DNA from: Rhizobium sp. WYCCWR10014
GTDB taxonomy: Bacteria > Pseudomonadota > Alphaproteobacteria > Rhizobiales > Rhizobiaceae
Reading direction: 5' to 3'
Assembly: GCF_001657485.1 (NCBI RefSeq)
Contig: NZ_LXFU01000024.1
Location: 248,001-312,000 of the forward strand
Length of the DNA: 64,000 bases
The notes beneath the pieces were generated by a model, which saw only the letters and a list, made by a program, of their open reading frames with translations, had not been told where the DNA came from and did no database searches. Made by a program: the position numbers and the translations under genes. Below, piece after piece: positions 9,337-19,598 of this stretch. Each line of letters begins with the position of its first letter. Position 1 is the stretch's first letter.

Positions 9337-9860
9337 AGCTTTGTCGGCCGCATACTGGCGATGAGTTCGAAAGCCGTCCCAAGCACTCCATCGATCAAGA
9401 TCGGCGCGCGTTCCCGCATCCCGATCTTCCTCAGCACACGCTGCGAAGCGATGTTTTCGGGATGCGTGAAGGCGATGAAGCCCGATGCAAACCGCCGTTC
9501 GAAGAACCAGTCGGCCAACGCGCTCGCCGCTTCGGTCGCCAGGCCCTTGCCCCACGCCTCCTCGCGCAGGGAATAACCGAGTTCGAATTGCTCGTTCCCG
9601 AACTTCGAAATCCCCGCGCGGCCGAGGAAGCTGCCATCCTCGGCGAGGAGCTTGTATTTGGTCGTGCCGTCGCGCGCCTGCTCCTCGAACCAGCCTCTCA
9701 GCCGCTGCTCAGCCTTCTCGAGGCTCCACGGCGCATTGCCGGACAGATATCGGGTCGTCGCCATCGTCGAATGCAGTTGCTGCACCAGGGCCGCATCGCC
9801 TTCGTCCCACATGACGAGGCTCAGCCGTGGCGTCTTCAGCATGACCCGCTGCTCTCTCAT
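9333..9860 (-). CDS. GNAT N-acetyltransferase, RimJ/RimL-like
   Basis: 175 residues of the GNAT fold (Acetyltransf_3). It starts with [13 protein letters not shown], typical of RimJ/RimL relatives, and has [29 protein letters not shown], containing the acetyl-CoA loop. It probably acetylates a protein N-terminus or small amine; the substrate cannot be told. Its start codon overlaps the anmK stop by four bases (ATGA, 9857-9860), so the two are translationally coupled. Confidence 0.85.
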   Translation of the reverse strand: MREQRVMLKTPRLSLVMWDEGDAALVQQLHSTMATTRYLSGNAPWSLEKAEQRLRGWFEEQARDGTTKYKLLAEDGSFLGRAGISKFGNEQFELGYSLREEAWGKGLATEAASALADWFFERRFASGFIAFTHPENIASQRVLRKIGMRERAPILIDGVLGTAFELIASMRPTKL

Positions 9861-10975
9861 GGCGTTGCCAGCACCCCGCCGCTGACGGGGGTGTCGACGC
9901 CCGTCGTGCCGGGGAATGTCAGCGGCAATCCGTCCAGCGACCGGACGGCGAGATAGGCCCAGGCCTCGGCTTCCATCGCATCGCCGTCGAAGCCTGCCTC
10001 CTCGGCGCTCAGTACCCGCGAGCCCAGCCTTTCGGCCATGACTGAGAACTCTGCCATGAGAGTGGCGTTCAGGCGCCCGCCGCCGCAGACGATATAGATC
10101 GCTGGGGTCTCGGGCAGGAAACCGGCGGATTTGATGATCGAGGCGGCGGCGACATGCGCCAGCGTCCGGGCGCCGTCTTCAAGGCTCGCCGCCTCGGGCC
10201 GAAGCGGCGCGAAATCGCCGCGGTCCAGCGACCGGCGAACATTGCCGCGGAAGAACGGGCTTTGCAGATAACGTTCCGCCAGGCTGGCCACGACCTTGCC
10301 GCGTCCACCGATCTCGCCCCCAGGGTCATAAGTTTTGCCGGTCTGCATCTCCACCCACTGGTCGATCAGCGTATTGCCCGGACCACTATCGAAAGCCGAT
10401 ATCCGGCCATCCGTGCCGATAAAGGTGAGATTGGAGATGCCGCCGATATTGACGAAGCACACCGCCTGTCCCGCCTGCTGGAATTTTCCCGCAAGTGCTG
10501 CGTGATAGGCCGGCACCAGCGGCGCACCCTGCCCGCCATGAACCATGTCGTTGGCGCGCATGTCGTAGACCACAGATATGCCGGTTCGGCGCGCCAGTTC
10601 CCCACCGTCGCCGATCTGGATCGTCAATCCCTCGTCAGGGCGATGAAGCACCGTCTGGCCATGGAATCCGAGGATATCGATTGCATCGGCAGAAAGCTCG
10701 AAACGTTTCATGAATGCCGTAACGGCAATTGCATGCCGCACAGTCAGTTCAAGTTCGATGGCGCGCAGCTCGGCGGGTCGTTCGCTCCTGTCGGTCAGTG
10801 GACGCGACAGTTCCAGCGCCCGTTTGAGCTGCCCGCGAAAATCCGCGTCATAGGGCACGCCCATGAACGGCCCGCGCTCAATGAAGCCGCGGCCGTCGGT
10901 CCTGATCAACGCGACGTCGATTCCGTCCATCGACGTGCCGCTCATCAGCCCGATCGCGGTCCTGATGACATCCAT
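9857..10975 (-). CDS. anmK: Anhydro-N-acetylmuramic acid kinase
   Basis: 372 residues, normal for AnmK. The enzyme phosphorylates and opens 1,6-anhydroMurNAc released during peptidoglycan turnover, giving MurNAc-6-phosphate. The N-terminal ATP-binding motif is [15 protein letters not shown]; others are [12 protein letters not shown] [24 protein letters not shown], and CGGGRLN near the C-terminus, all intact. The start at 10975 has GGGAGG upstream; the frame continues to 11053 without a better site. It is divergent from tyrS, an arrangement common in alphaproteobacteria. Confidence 0.95.
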   Translation of the reverse strand: MDVIRTAIGLMSGTSMDGIDVALIRTDGRGFIERGPFMGVPYDADFRGQLKRALELSRPLTDRSERPAELRAIELELTVRHAIAVTAFMKRFELSADAIDILGFHGQTVLHRPDEGLTIQIGDGGELARRTGISVVYDMRANDMVHGGQGAPLVPAYHAALAGKFQQAGQAVCFVNIGGISNLTFIGTDGRISAFDSGPGNTLIDQWVEMQTGKTYDPGGEIGGRGKVVASLAERYLQSPFFRGNVRRSLDRGDFAPLRPEAASLEDGARTLAHVAAASIIKSAGFLPETPAIYIVCGGGRLNATLMAEFSVMAERLGSRVLSAEEAGFDGDAMEAEAWAYLAVRSLDGLPLTFPGTTGVDTPVSGGVLATP

Positions 10976-11106
10976 GAGGCTTGCCTCCCATGCGATTCCC
11001 GGATGCACTTTTGTAAAAACAGTGCTAAACGCGCCGCGACAGATCAACAACAACGAACTTGCGCGAGGCCCAGATGGGCGAGCGCAGATATCAAGAGACG
11101 AAGGCC

Positions 11107-12363
11107 ATGTCCGAGTTCAAGTCCGATTTCCTCCGCACGCTGAAAGAGCGCGGCTTCATTCATCAGATCTCCGATGAAAGCGGCCTCGACGACCTGTTCG
11201 CCAAGGAAACCGTGACGGCCTATATCGGCTATGACCCGACGGCATCCAGTCTTCACGTCGGCCACCTGACACAGATCATGATGCTGCATTGGCTGCAGGC
11301 GACGGGCCACCGCCCGATTTCGCTGATGGGCGGCGGCACCGGTATGGTCGGCGATCCCTCTTTCAAGGAAGAGGCGCGCAAGCTGATGACGATCGAGACG
11401 ATCGAGCAGAATATCGCCTCGATCAAAAGCTGCTTTTCGAACTACCTCGATTACAGCAGGCCGGGCACGGCCGCGCTGATGATCAACAACGCCGAGTGGC
11501 TGCGCTCATTGAATTATCTGGAGTTCCTGCGCGATGTCGGCCGCCATTTCTCGGTCAACCGCATGCTTTCCTTTGACAGTGTGAAAACGCGCCTTGACCG
11601 CGAACAGTCGTTGTCCTTCCTGGAATTCAACTACATGATCCTCCAGGCCTACGATTTCGTCGAGCTTGCCAAGCGCTACGATTGCCGCCTGCAGATGGGC
11701 GGTTCGGACCAGTGGGGTAATATCGTCAACGGTATCGATCTTGGTCACCGCATGGGGACACCGCAGCTCTATGCCCTTACCTCGCCGCTGCTGACGACGT
11801 CGTCCGGTGCCAAGATGGGCAAATCGGCTTCAGGCGCAGTCTGGCTGAATGCCGATCTGCTGCCTGTCTACGACTTCTGGCAATATTGGCGCAACACCGA
11901 GGACGCTGATGTGCCGCGCTTCCTCAAGCTCTTCACCACGTTGCCCATGGATGAAATTACACGGCTTTCGGCGATCGGTGGTTCGGAGCTGAACGAGGTC
12001 AAGAAGATCCTGGCAACCGAGGTTACCGCGATCCTGCACGGCCGCCCGGCCGCCGAGCAGGCCGCTGAAACCGCGCGCAAAACCTTCGAGGAAGGCAGCC
12101 TCTCGGAGAACCTGCCCTCGGTCGATATCCCTGCCACCGAACTCGACGGCGGCATCGGCCTGCTGTCGCTGATCGTTCGTGCCGGCCTTGCCTCGTCGAA
12201 CGGCGAAGCTCGCCGTCACGTTCAGGGCGGCGCAGTCCGCATCAACGACGAGGCCGTTAGCGACGAACGCAAGATGATCGGCAGCGGCGAAATCACCGCC
12301 GACGGCGTCATCAAGCTCTCGCTCGGCAAGAAGAAACACATCCTGATCCGCCGCGCGGCGTAA
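11107..12363 (+). CDS. tyrS: Tyrosyl-tRNA synthetase
   Basis: 418 residues, TyrRS of the long bacterial type. The HIGH-class motif is HVGHL in [12 protein letters not shown], and the KMSKS loop is KMGKS in [14 protein letters not shown]-terminal S4-like RNA-binding domain follows ([22 protein letters not shown]...). Tyrosine and tRNA contacts YIGYDPT and QAYDFVEL...[10 protein letters not shown] are present. The start at 11107 ([10 protein letters not shown]) matches family length; the frame extends back to 11059. A strong terminator lies 27 bases downstream. Confidence 0.97.
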   Translation: MSEFKSDFLRTLKERGFIHQISDESGLDDLFAKETVTAYIGYDPTASSLHVGHLTQIMMLHWLQATGHRPISLMGGGTGMVGDPSFKEEARKLMTIETIEQNIASIKSCFSNYLDYSRPGTAALMINNAEWLRSLNYLEFLRDVGRHFSVNRMLSFDSVKTRLDREQSLSFLEFNYMILQAYDFVELAKRYDCRLQMGGSDQWGNIVNGIDLGHRMGTPQLYALTSPLLTTSSGAKMGKSASGAVWLNADLLPVYDFWQYWRNTEDADVPRFLKLFTTLPMDEITRLSAIGGSELNEVKKILATEVTAILHGRPAAEQAAETARKTFEEGSLSENLPSVDIPATELDGGIGLLSLIVRAGLASSNGEARRHVQGGAVRINDEAVSDERKMIGSGEITADGVIKLSLGKKKHILIRRAA

Positions 12364-12389
12364 GCGGCTTCAATTCCGAACCGATACGG

Positions 12390-12416
12390 AAGCCGGCGCC
12401 CGCGCCGGCTTTTTTC
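12390..12416 (+). terminator. Rho-independent terminator of tyrS
   Basis: A 10-bp stem (AAGCCGGCGC at 12390-12399 with GCGCCGGCTT at 12402-12411) runs directly into a T tract (12410-12415). It has no T tract on the minus strand, so it serves tyrS rather than the convergent small gene. Confidence 0.9.
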
Positions 12417-12425
12417 TTTGCCTCA

Positions 12426-12731
12426 CTATTCGGGTCGGCGAGCAAGATCATTCAGCTCCCCGCCGGTATTCCGCGTCATCTCGTTTGGTCTCTCGGAGAA
12501 GATAGCCGGCGGATCGGCGCCAGAAGCAGGCTTCACCCGCGACCACCAGCTGATCGAGAAGATCGGCGGCGTCATCATTGCGTCCAGGGGAACCATCAGA
12601 ACGTGGTCGGAACGGATGACCGCCTCTTGCGATTTCAGCCGCGCGCTCTTTTCCGCAGAAAACGACACGTCGGAAATCGTGACGGCCATCATGGCGGCCG
12701 ATGCAAAAGAAACTGTCCGGGCGCACCGCAT
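12426..12731 (-). CDS. Small probable exported protein, unknown function
   Basis: 101 residues, MRCARTVSFASAAMMAVTI..., with a basic N-terminus and a hydrophobic stretch ending at SFSA, like a signal peptide. The ATG at 12731 has an excellent GGAGGA ribosome site five bases upstream, and a perfect -10 hexamer TATAAT occurs on the minus strand at 12781-12776, leaving a leader of about 40 bases. No domain is recognised; the mature part has the unusual patch PIFSISWWSRVKP. An opposite-strand frame (12418-12993) overlaps it but has no such start signals. The gene is supported by signals rather than homology. Confidence 0.5.
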   Translation of the reverse strand: MRCARTVSFASAAMMAVTISDVSFSAEKSARLKSQEAVIRSDHVLMVPLDAMMTPPIFSISWWSRVKPASGADPPAIFSERPNEMTRNTGGELNDLARRPE

Positions 12732-12775
12732 CGCATCCTCCGACATTGCACCGACCGTTGCTTCCCGGCCGGGGC

Positions 12776-12781
12776 ATTATA
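12776..12781 (-). promoter_or_regulatory. -10 box of the small exported gene
   Basis: Perfect TATAAT on the minus strand. The -35 at 17 bases is poor (TATTTT), so an activator or extended contacts may be needed. The rest of 12782-12970 upstream of the GH13 gene holds no other feature I can recognise. Confidence 0.4.
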
Positions 12782-12970
12782 GTACATCAGATTTTCCTAA
12801 AATAGGCAAAGCATCACTGCCGGATTTGTCAGCCTGGCTTGGAATCGGTTTTGACGAAGAGGAGCCTGCGCATTTTCTACTGCGAAGTTTAGCGACCCAC
12901 ATACCGAATGCTTTATCGGAACCTTTTCCGCCCGCCGGGATTTGCGACCAGATTGGATTGGAGCCCCGGC

Positions 12971-14632
12971 ATGATCAACGACCTCTGGTATAAGAACGCT
13001 GTCATCTACTGCCTGTCCGTCGAGACATTCATGGACGCGAATGGTGACGGCGTGGGTGATTTTCAGGGCCTGATGCGGCGCCTCGATTATCTCTCCGGCC
13101 TCGGCGTGACGGCGATCTGGCTCATGCCGTTCCAGGCGTCGCCCGGTCGCGATGATGGCTACGACGTCTCCGACTATTACAACGTCGATCCGCGCTATGG
13201 CTCGCTCGGCGATTTCGTCGAATTCACCCACGGCGCCAAGCAGCGCGGTATTCGGGTGCTGATCGATCTGGTGATCAATCATACATCCAAGGACCATCCC
13301 TGGTTCCAGGACGCCAGGAGCGATCCGCGCTCGCGCTATCGCGACTGGTATGTCTGGTCTGAGAAAAAGCCTGATAATGCCGATCAGGGCATGGTCTTCC
13401 CGGGCGTCCAGAAGACGACCTGGACCTATGACGAAAAAGCCAAGGCTTATTATTTTCACCGCTTCTACGATCACCAGCCCGATCTCAATACGTCGAACCC
13501 CGAGGTGCAGGCGGAAATCCTCAAGATCATGGGCTTCTGGATCCAGCTCGGCGTCTCCGGTTTTAGGATGGATGCGGCCCCATTCATCATCGCGACAAAA
13601 GGCGCCGACGTTACCAAGCCTGTCGAGCAGTTCGATATGCTGAGGAAATTTCGCGAATTCCTGCAGTGGCGCCTGGGCGATTCCATCATCCTGGCAGAAG
13701 CCAATATCCTGCCGAAGGATAATTTCGAATATTTCGGCGATGATGGCGACCGCATGCAGATGATGTTCAATTTCCAGGTCAATCAGGCGCTGTTTTATGC
13801 TCTCGCCAGCGCCGATACGCGGCCGCTCAAGAAGGCCATGGAGGCCACGAAACCGCGCCCGGCGACCGCGCAATGGGGCCTCTTCCTCCGCAACCATGAT
13901 GAACTGGATCTCGGCCGGCTGACGGAAAAACAACGCGGCGCGGTATTTGCCGCCTTCGGGCCTGAAAAGGACATGCAGCTTTACGACAGGGGCATTCGCC
14001 GTCGCCTCGCGCCCATGCTCGGCGGCGACCACCGCAGGATCGAAATGGCCTACAGCCTGCTGTTTTCGCTGCCTGGAACGCCCGTCATCCGCTACGGCGA
14101 CGAAATCGGCATGGGCGACGATCTGGGCCTGCCCGAGCGCAACTGCGCACGCACGCCGATGCAGTGGTCGACCGAACCGGAAGGCGGGTTCACCAAAAGT
14201 GAAAAGCCCATCTCGCCCGTCATCAAGGACGGCCCCTATGGCTTCCAGCATGTCAACGTTGCCGAACAGCGGCGCGATCCCAATTCCTTGCTGAACTGGA
14301 CCGAGCGGATGATCCGGATGCGCAAGGAAGCCCCTGAGATCGGCTGGGGCGACTTTTCTGTGATCGACACCGGGAATGACGGCGTGCTGGCGCTTCGTTA
14401 TGACTGGCGCGGCAATTCCGTGTTGATCCTGCACAATCTGCATGCGCAGCCGGCGGAAGTGACCTTCGATCCCGATAGAGGCGAAGACGGGCGGCTATTG
14501 ATCGATATCGCCGACGGCGCGAGCAGCACGGCAGACGAGAAAGGATTTCATACCGTCATGCTCGATGCATACGGCTATCGCTGGTATCGCGTCGGCGGTC
14601 TCGACTATCTCCTGAGGCGGACGGAGATTTAG
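12971..14632 (+). CDS. GH13 alpha-amylase-family glycosidase, trehalose-synthase-like
   Basis: 553 residues. It opens with MINDLWYKNAVIYCLSVETF...NGDGVGDFQGL, the start typical of GH13 trehalose synthase and oligo-glucosidase relatives. The four conserved regions are intact: DLVINHTS, GFRMDAAPF (nucleophile Asp), LAEANIL (acid/base Glu) and LRNHDELD (transition-state Asp). A C-terminal beta-sandwich follows. Rhizobia use such enzymes in trehalose or maltose metabolism and stress tolerance, but the specificity cannot be read from sequence, and no treY/treZ/glgX genes are adjacent. Start 12971 has GGATTGGAG upstream; the frame extends to 12908. Confidence 0.88.
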   Translation: MINDLWYKNAVIYCLSVETFMDANGDGVGDFQGLMRRLDYLSGLGVTAIWLMPFQASPGRDDGYDVSDYYNVDPRYGSLGDFVEFTHGAKQRGIRVLIDLVINHTSKDHPWFQDARSDPRSRYRDWYVWSEKKPDNADQGMVFPGVQKTTWTYDEKAKAYYFHRFYDHQPDLNTSNPEVQAEILKIMGFWIQLGVSGFRMDAAPFIIATKGADVTKPVEQFDMLRKFREFLQWRLGDSIILAEANILPKDNFEYFGDDGDRMQMMFNFQVNQALFYALASADTRPLKKAMEATKPRPATAQWGLFLRNHDELDLGRLTEKQRGAVFAAFGPEKDMQLYDRGIRRRLAPMLGGDHRRIEMAYSLLFSLPGTPVIRYGDEIGMGDDLGLPERNCARTPMQWSTEPEGGFTKSEKPISPVIKDGPYGFQHVNVAEQRRDPNSLLNWTERMIRMRKEAPEIGWGDFSVIDTGNDGVLALRYDWRGNSVLILHNLHAQPAEVTFDPDRGEDGRLLIDIADGASSTADEKGFHTVMLDAYGYRWYRVGGLDYLLRRTEI

Positions 14633-14672
14633 CTACGTCTCGCCACGACCTCTGCCGTGACCGTTTCCCGCC

Positions 14673-17600
14673 TCACTGGAATTCGAAGATCTGCCGGAAA
14701 ACACCAGGCGCGATGATCGACAGCGGGTTGATCTGCAGGTTCGGCTGGTCGAACTTGCCGGTCAGCTTGAAGGTGATGCCGATCAGGCCGCGGTCGCTGC
14801 CATTGCCGAGGATGACGCCGATCAGCGGCAGTTCGGCAAAGAGGCGGTTGAGGCCGTAGGCCGGCATGAAGGTGCCGGTCATGTCCATGTTGCCCTTGCG
14901 ATCGCGCACGATGCCCTGGAAGGTTGCGCCGATCTGGTCGCCGCGCAATACGCCGTTCTCGATGCCGACCATGCCATTGCGCGACACGACACGGGCAAAG
15001 CCGCGCTGGAAGCGCTGCGACGAGGTATCGATATCGCGCTTGACCGCTTCGTTGAGGCTGCGCTGCTCATTCCCGACCGGTGTAGAGACGATCGACCGCA
15101 GCCGTTGTTCGTTAACGATCGCGAAGCGGCGCACATCGAGCGAGCCGTCCCAGCCGCCCTCCGCCCCCAGCCGGATCGCCAGATTGAGCAGGCCGCCCTG
15201 CATGTGCTGGTAGAGATCGGCGAAGCGCGATACCGCGCCGGCATCGCCGCTGGTGATGTTGATGACGCCGCCGTCCTTCATCTGGCTGACCACGGCCTCG
15301 CCACTGTCGGTAACAGCGGAGAAATTGAGGGCCTGCAGCTTGTCGCCGCGCAGTGATATTTGTGCCTGGAAATTGCCGACCTTCTCGTCGTTGAAGCCGA
15401 TAACGTTTTTCAGCCTGGCGCGCACCGATACGCCGGCGTCGCCGGCATCCCCGTCACCATCGCCGTCCGAGCCCGATTTCAACCGCTGGATGACCGGCCG
15501 CGCATCGGCGCTGTCGCCGGAGACCGAAACGTCGAAATTGCCTTTGCTGCGCTTGACCGAAAGGGCGAAATCGTCGAGCGAGGAGAGCTTGACGCTGTCG
15601 AAATCGGCCGAGATCAGCCCGCCCTTGCCGATGTTCAACGATCCATTGGCGCCGAAACCATCGCCCTTTAATCGAAAATTCTTGATCTGGGTATTGTCGG
15701 CCGGACCGGATGTTTCGAATTCGGCCGTGGCGGCAATGCCGCTGCCCTTCGACCAGCCGATCCACGGCAGGTCGAGAAGCGACCTGGTGAGGTCGAGCTG
15801 GACGTCCTGGCGGTCGTCGTCGATCCGCGTCAGCACCATCTTCACGCTGCCGCCGACGATGCCGGAAAGGCCGGGTATCAGCTTGTTGCGCTGGTCCTCG
15901 GAAAGCGTCGCGGTGATCACCCGTTGTTTGGCCGCTGTGTCGGATGCCTCGACCGGTTCGGTAAGATCGATATCGGCCGGAACACCGTCGATCTGGGCTT
16001 TGGCGTCAAGCGTGATCCGCTTCGGATTGCCGTTCAGCGTGCCGTCGAGATTGCTGATCATCCTGCCGGAAAACGGCTTAGCAAGATCGATATCGGTGAG
16101 CTTCATTGCCGCCGTCCATTCGGCAGGCGGCGGGTTTTGCGAGGAGAGCAGGCCGAAATGGGCCTTCACATTCGCCTCGATCCGGCCCTTGAGATCGTCT
16201 GGCGTAAAGCCGGCGCGCTGCAGCACCCGGATCGGCCGGTAGGTCAGAAGCTCGCCGACGGCGTCCGCCGCCCCGGAGACCGCAAGATCGATATCGGCCA
16301 TCAGGGGTTTATCGTAGGTGGCAGGCAAGATGAACGTCCCCTGCCCGAGACCGACGGACCGGCCGGAGGGGAAATAGGAGGTGCCGCTCTTGATCGCGAT
16401 CGTCGCAACCGGGCCGGTCAGGTCGAAATGCGCTGACGTGTCGCGGATCGGCGGTATGTCGCCGGCGACATTCATCCGCGCCCCCGTGATGTCGAAGTCG
16501 ATGCGGATCTGGTTGGCGTCGAGCTTCAATCCCTTGCCGCCGGCTGCCTCGTCCAGCCTGCCGAAGGGAATGAAGACGGAAATGGCGGCGTCGGTGACGG
16601 TGCCGCCGAAGAGATTGCCGTGCACCCAGGTGCGCACCTTGGGCGCCATCCAGAACGGCCAGAGCTGCTTGATTGCCACCGTCTGCAACTGTGCCGATTG
16701 GCCGGCGAAGCTGATCTCCGGCGATTTGTCGCCGAGTTTGACATCAAGTGATCCGTAGAGCGCACCGAGCGGGCTGGAAACGGTTATGTTGGGAAACTGG
16801 AATTCGCGGCTGGCGACCATATAGCGCCCGGTCGCCTGGATGTCGAAGGAGAGCGGCTGTTCGCCGGAACCGCCGGGCGCTGCCGTGCCGCCGCTGACGA
16901 GCAGGTCGATGCCGAAGCCTTTGCCCGCCTGCGGGTCGAGCTTATCGAGATCGATCAGCGCGCCGTTGATGGGAAGCGTGGTCGCGCCGAATCGGGCGTT
17001 CGATCGGGCGATCTCGATCGTCTGCTTGGAGAAATCATAGACGAGATTTATTTGGCCGCCCGACAGCTGCTGCGGATCGCCATCCGCATAGATCAGGCCG
17101 GGATCGATGGCGATCGTCGCCGCAAGCGCCGGCTGTACACCATCGCGCGCTCTGGTGGCCGACACCGTCAGATCGGCAAAGGCGCTGAGCCCCTGCCGGA
17201 TCACGCCCTGATCGTTGCGTTTCAGCGCGAAGGGCGTGAGGTCGGCATGCTTGAGTGTCGCCACGACCTTCGACACGTGGCCGTCTTCCTTGTCGGCCAG
17301 CACGTCGAGCTCCGCCACCTCGCCGTTCAGCGCGACTTCGCCGGTCAATTGCAGCGAGGACGGGCCGGCATGGGCAAAGACGAGATTATCGATGACCAGC
17401 GACAGCGGACCATTGGCGGTATCGGCAAGCTTGATGTCGATGCCGGAGATGCGCACCGAATTGGTCGCGCCGCGCGTGACGATGCTGTCGAACATGTCGA
17501 ACTGCGAGAAGAGCTTCTCCATCGCCGCCGGCATGGCGTCGATGCGCAGATCGTCGAGCTTGACGGGATTGCCGGAGGGCAGAAGCGCGGTATCGAGCGC

Positions 17601-18071
17601 GATATCCTCCGCTTCGATGTCCGCAACGGCGATGCGGCCGCGGAAAAGCTGCAGCGGATCGAGCCCCATGCGCACCGAACCCGTCGTCGACAGATGCTGG
17701 CCGCTCTCCTGGTCGATCATGTTGACGTTGCGCGCTTCCAGCGCCAGCCGGAAATCCGAGGTGAAGCGGATGACGGTGGAGCCGACCTCGGCGCGGTAGC
17801 GCGGTCCGGCCACGCCATTCAGCGCCGCCTGCGCCTGCTGCGACAGCGGCTTGTCGAACATGCCGCTCTCGACCGTGAAAACGATGCCGGCGAGAATAAC
17901 GAGGATCAGCCCCAGAAATCCTGAGGTCAGCTTCGCCGTCCGGCGCATCGGCGAACGCGGCGGCGGGCAATGAACGATGATCGGATCCTCGGCCTGGGCG
18001 GACGGCAAGCGGTCCAGCGCAACGATATCCTTCTTGCGAAACGTGACCTTTTCGCCGCGGATGGCTGACAT
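14673..18071 (-). CDS. Giant AsmA/YhdP-like (DUF3971) inner-membrane protein
   Basis: 1132 residues. A cytoplasmic basic N-terminus is followed by one membrane anchor (about residues 50-72, LGLILVILAGIVF) and a very long beta-rich periplasmic region, ending with the AsmA-like C-terminal segment GLIGITFKLTGKFDQPNLQINPLS...APGVFRQIFEF. This is the architecture of YhdP/TamB/AsmA bridge proteins thought to carry phospholipids to the outer membrane. A short glycine/aspartate-rich insert (GSDGDGDGDAGDAG) lies around residue 885. Start 18071 has AAGGG upstream; the frame reaches 18137. It is convergent with GH13 and divergent from the peroxiredoxin gene. Confidence 0.85.
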   Translation of the reverse strand: MSAIRGEKVTFRKKDIVALDRLPSAQAEDPIIVHCPPPRSPMRRTAKLTSGFLGLILVILAGIVFTVESGMFDKPLSQQAQAALNGVAGPRYRAEVGSTVIRFTSDFRLALEARNVNMIDQESGQHLSTTGSVRMGLDPLQLFRGRIAVADIEAEDIALDTALLPSGNPVKLDDLRIDAMPAAMEKLFSQFDMFDSIVTRGATNSVRISGIDIKLADTANGPLSLVIDNLVFAHAGPSSLQLTGEVALNGEVAELDVLADKEDGHVSKVVATLKHADLTPFALKRNDQGVIRQGLSAFADLTVSATRARDGVQPALAATIAIDPGLIYADGDPQQLSGGQINLVYDFSKQTIEIARSNARFGATTLPINGALIDLDKLDPQAGKGFGIDLLVSGGTAAPGGSGEQPLSFDIQATGRYMVASREFQFPNITVSSPLGALYGSLDVKLGDKSPEISFAGQSAQLQTVAIKQLWPFWMAPKVRTWVHGNLFGGTVTDAAISVFIPFGRLDEAAGGKGLKLDANQIRIDFDITGARMNVAGDIPPIRDTSAHFDLTGPVATIAIKSGTSYFPSGRSVGLGQGTFILPATYDKPLMADIDLAVSGAADAVGELLTYRPIRVLQRAGFTPDDLKGRIEANVKAHFGLLSSQNPPPAEWTAAMKLTDIDLAKPFSGRMISNLDGTLNGNPKRITLDAKAQIDGVPADIDLTEPVEASDTAAKQRVITATLSEDQRNKLIPGLSGIVGGSVKMVLTRIDDDRQDVQLDLTRSLLDLPWIGWSKGSGIAATAEFETSGPADNTQIKNFRLKGDGFGANGSLNIGKGGLISADFDSVKLSSLDDFALSVKRSKGNFDVSVSGDSADARPVIQRLKSGSDGDGDGDAGDAGVSVRARLKNVIGFNDEKVGNFQAQISLRGDKLQALNFSAVTDSGEAVVSQMKDGGVINITSGDAGAVSRFADLYQHMQGGLLNLAIRLGAEGGWDGSLDVRRFAIVNEQRLRSIVSTPVGNEQRSLNEAVKRDIDTSSQRFQRGFARVVSRNGMVGIENGVLRGDQIGATFQGIVRDRKGNMDMTGTFMPAYGLNRLFAELPLIGVILGNGSDRGLIGITFKLTGKFDQPNLQINPLSIIAPGVFRQIFEFQ

Positions 18072-18196
18072 GCGCCCTTGGGCTCTCCCTTTAAGTGAAG
18101 AATTGAACCCGGCCATGCTGGACGGGTATCCGTCCACTATATAATTCGGGGAGAGAAAGTGTCATCCACAAACCCGGCAAAAGAAAGGTTTTCCTA

Positions 18197-18670
18197 ATGG
18201 CGGTTCCCGGCATCGGCGTTTCGGCTCCTGATTTCAACCTTCCCCGCGACGGCGGCGGCCGCGTTTCGCTGGCCGAATTCCACGGCAAGCCGCTGGTGTT
18301 GTTCTTCTACCCCAAGGACGACACGACGGGCTGCACCGCCGAATCACTGGCTTTCACCGCCTTGGCAGCCGAGTTCGAAGCGGCGGGTGCTGCCGTCATC
18401 GGCATGTCGCCCGATTCGGCCGCCTGCCATGACAAGTTCATCAAGAAGCACCGTCTTTCGGTGGCGCTCGCCTCGGACGAGGAAAAGACGACGCTGCAGG
18501 CCTATGGCGTCTGGAAGGAAAAAAGCATGTACGGCCGCAACTTCATGGGCGTCGAGCGCACCACTTTCCTGATCCGCCAGGACGGCACGATCGCCACCAT
18601 CTGGCAGAAGGTGAAGGTGCAGGGCCATGCCGAAACCGTGCTCGAGGCCGTCAGGAACCTGGCGGCTTGA
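18197..18670 (+). CDS. bcp: Thioredoxin-dependent peroxiredoxin (Bcp/PrxQ)
   Basis: 157 residues, PrxQ type. The peroxidatic cysteine is C46 in YPKDDTTGCTAES. The usual C-x4-C resolving cysteine is absent; the second cysteine is C77 (DSAACHDKF), the position used by the alpha-3 subclass. It reduces hydrogen and organic peroxides. Its stop codon overlaps the TTG start of the following gene by three bases, so the pair is coupled. Confidence 0.93.
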   Translation: MAVPGIGVSAPDFNLPRDGGGRVSLAEFHGKPLVLFFYPKDDTTGCTAESLAFTALAAEFEAAGAAVIGMSPDSAACHDKFIKKHRLSVALASDEEKTTLQAYGVWKEKSMYGRNFMGVERTTFLIRQDGTIATIWQKVKVQGHAETVLEAVRNLAA

Positions 18671-19494
18671 CCGGAGACCTCACGATAACCTCGCTGCGCG
18701 GCGGCGCCATCGATGCGATCTCTTCCCCCGATCTCGACCGCAAGACGGCACTTGCGCAGGAAAGCGCCACCCGCTGGTTCGCCCGCCGGGTGTCGCTGCG
18801 CTCGCCGCTCGATGCGGCCCTCCCCGACAGGCCCGGCCGTCCTGAGAAACCGATGCTGACGCCGCCGACCCAGGTGGAGAAGCGCTCGCTGCATACGCTC
18901 AAAGGGCGGATCGCCCTGCTGCACGCCATCGCCCATATCGAGCTCAACGCCGTCGATCTGGCGCTCGATATCGTCGCGCGATTCGCGACCGAGCAGGTGC
19001 CGAATTCCTTTTTCGACGGCTGGATGCTGGTCGCCTTCGAGGAGGCGAAGCATTTCCGCATGGTGCGCGCCAGGCTCAACGATCTCGGCGCCGATTATGG
19101 CGATCTGCCCGCCCATGACGGGCTCTGGCAGGCCGCCCATTCGACGCGCAACGATCTGACGGCAAGGCTCGCCGTCGTACCTCTGATTCTGGAAGCCCGC
19201 GGCCTCGACGTTACGCCGTCGCTGCAGGCGAAGATGCGCCAGACCGGCGATCTCGAAAGTGCAGCGGTCCTCGACGTCATCTACAATGACGAGAAAGGCC
19301 ATGTCGCCGTCGGCGCCAAATGGTTCCGCTTTCTCTGCGCCCGCGAGAAGCGCGATCCGGCAAAAGCCTTCCAGGAGCTGGTACGCGCCAATTTCCGCGG
19401 ACCGCTGAAGCCGCCCTTCAACGATCTCGCCCGCGCCGAAGCCGGCTTGACGCCGTCTTTCTATCGCTCTCTGGCATCGATCAGCCACGCTTGA
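18667..19494 (+). CDS. DUF455 ferritin-like protein
   Basis: 275 residues, DUF455 family with a ferritin-like four-helix region. Helices carry the di-metal-type ligands: HTLKGRIALLHAIAHIELNAVDLALD (E and H) and FFDGWMLVAFEEAKHFRMV (E-E-x-x-H), then IYNDEKGHVAVG. Relatives (for example MiaE-like proteins) bind iron, but the reaction is unknown. It starts at TTG 18667 within the bcp stop codon (TTGA), implying translational coupling with a peroxide-removing enzyme. Confidence 0.85.
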   Translation: MTGDLTITSLRGGAIDAISSPDLDRKTALAQESATRWFARRVSLRSPLDAALPDRPGRPEKPMLTPPTQVEKRSLHTLKGRIALLHAIAHIELNAVDLALDIVARFATEQVPNSFFDGWMLVAFEEAKHFRMVRARLNDLGADYGDLPAHDGLWQAAHSTRNDLTARLAVVPLILEARGLDVTPSLQAKMRQTGDLESAAVLDVIYNDEKGHVAVGAKWFRFLCAREKRDPAKAFQELVRANFRGPLKPPFNDLARAEAGLTPSFYRSLASISHA

Positions 19495-19598
19495 AGTCAC
19501 TGAAATTTATGATGCGACGGCGACAATGAAAGCATTCATTAACCATAACGGTGTCTAATTTCCGAAAGAGGCGTAGAGCATCAATCGGGAGAGCCTGC

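Noticed and set aside
12418-12993. 191-codon plus-strand frame after tyrS
   Set aside because: Starts inside the terminator T tract with no ribosome site and overlaps the better-supported minus-strand gene and the GH13 start.
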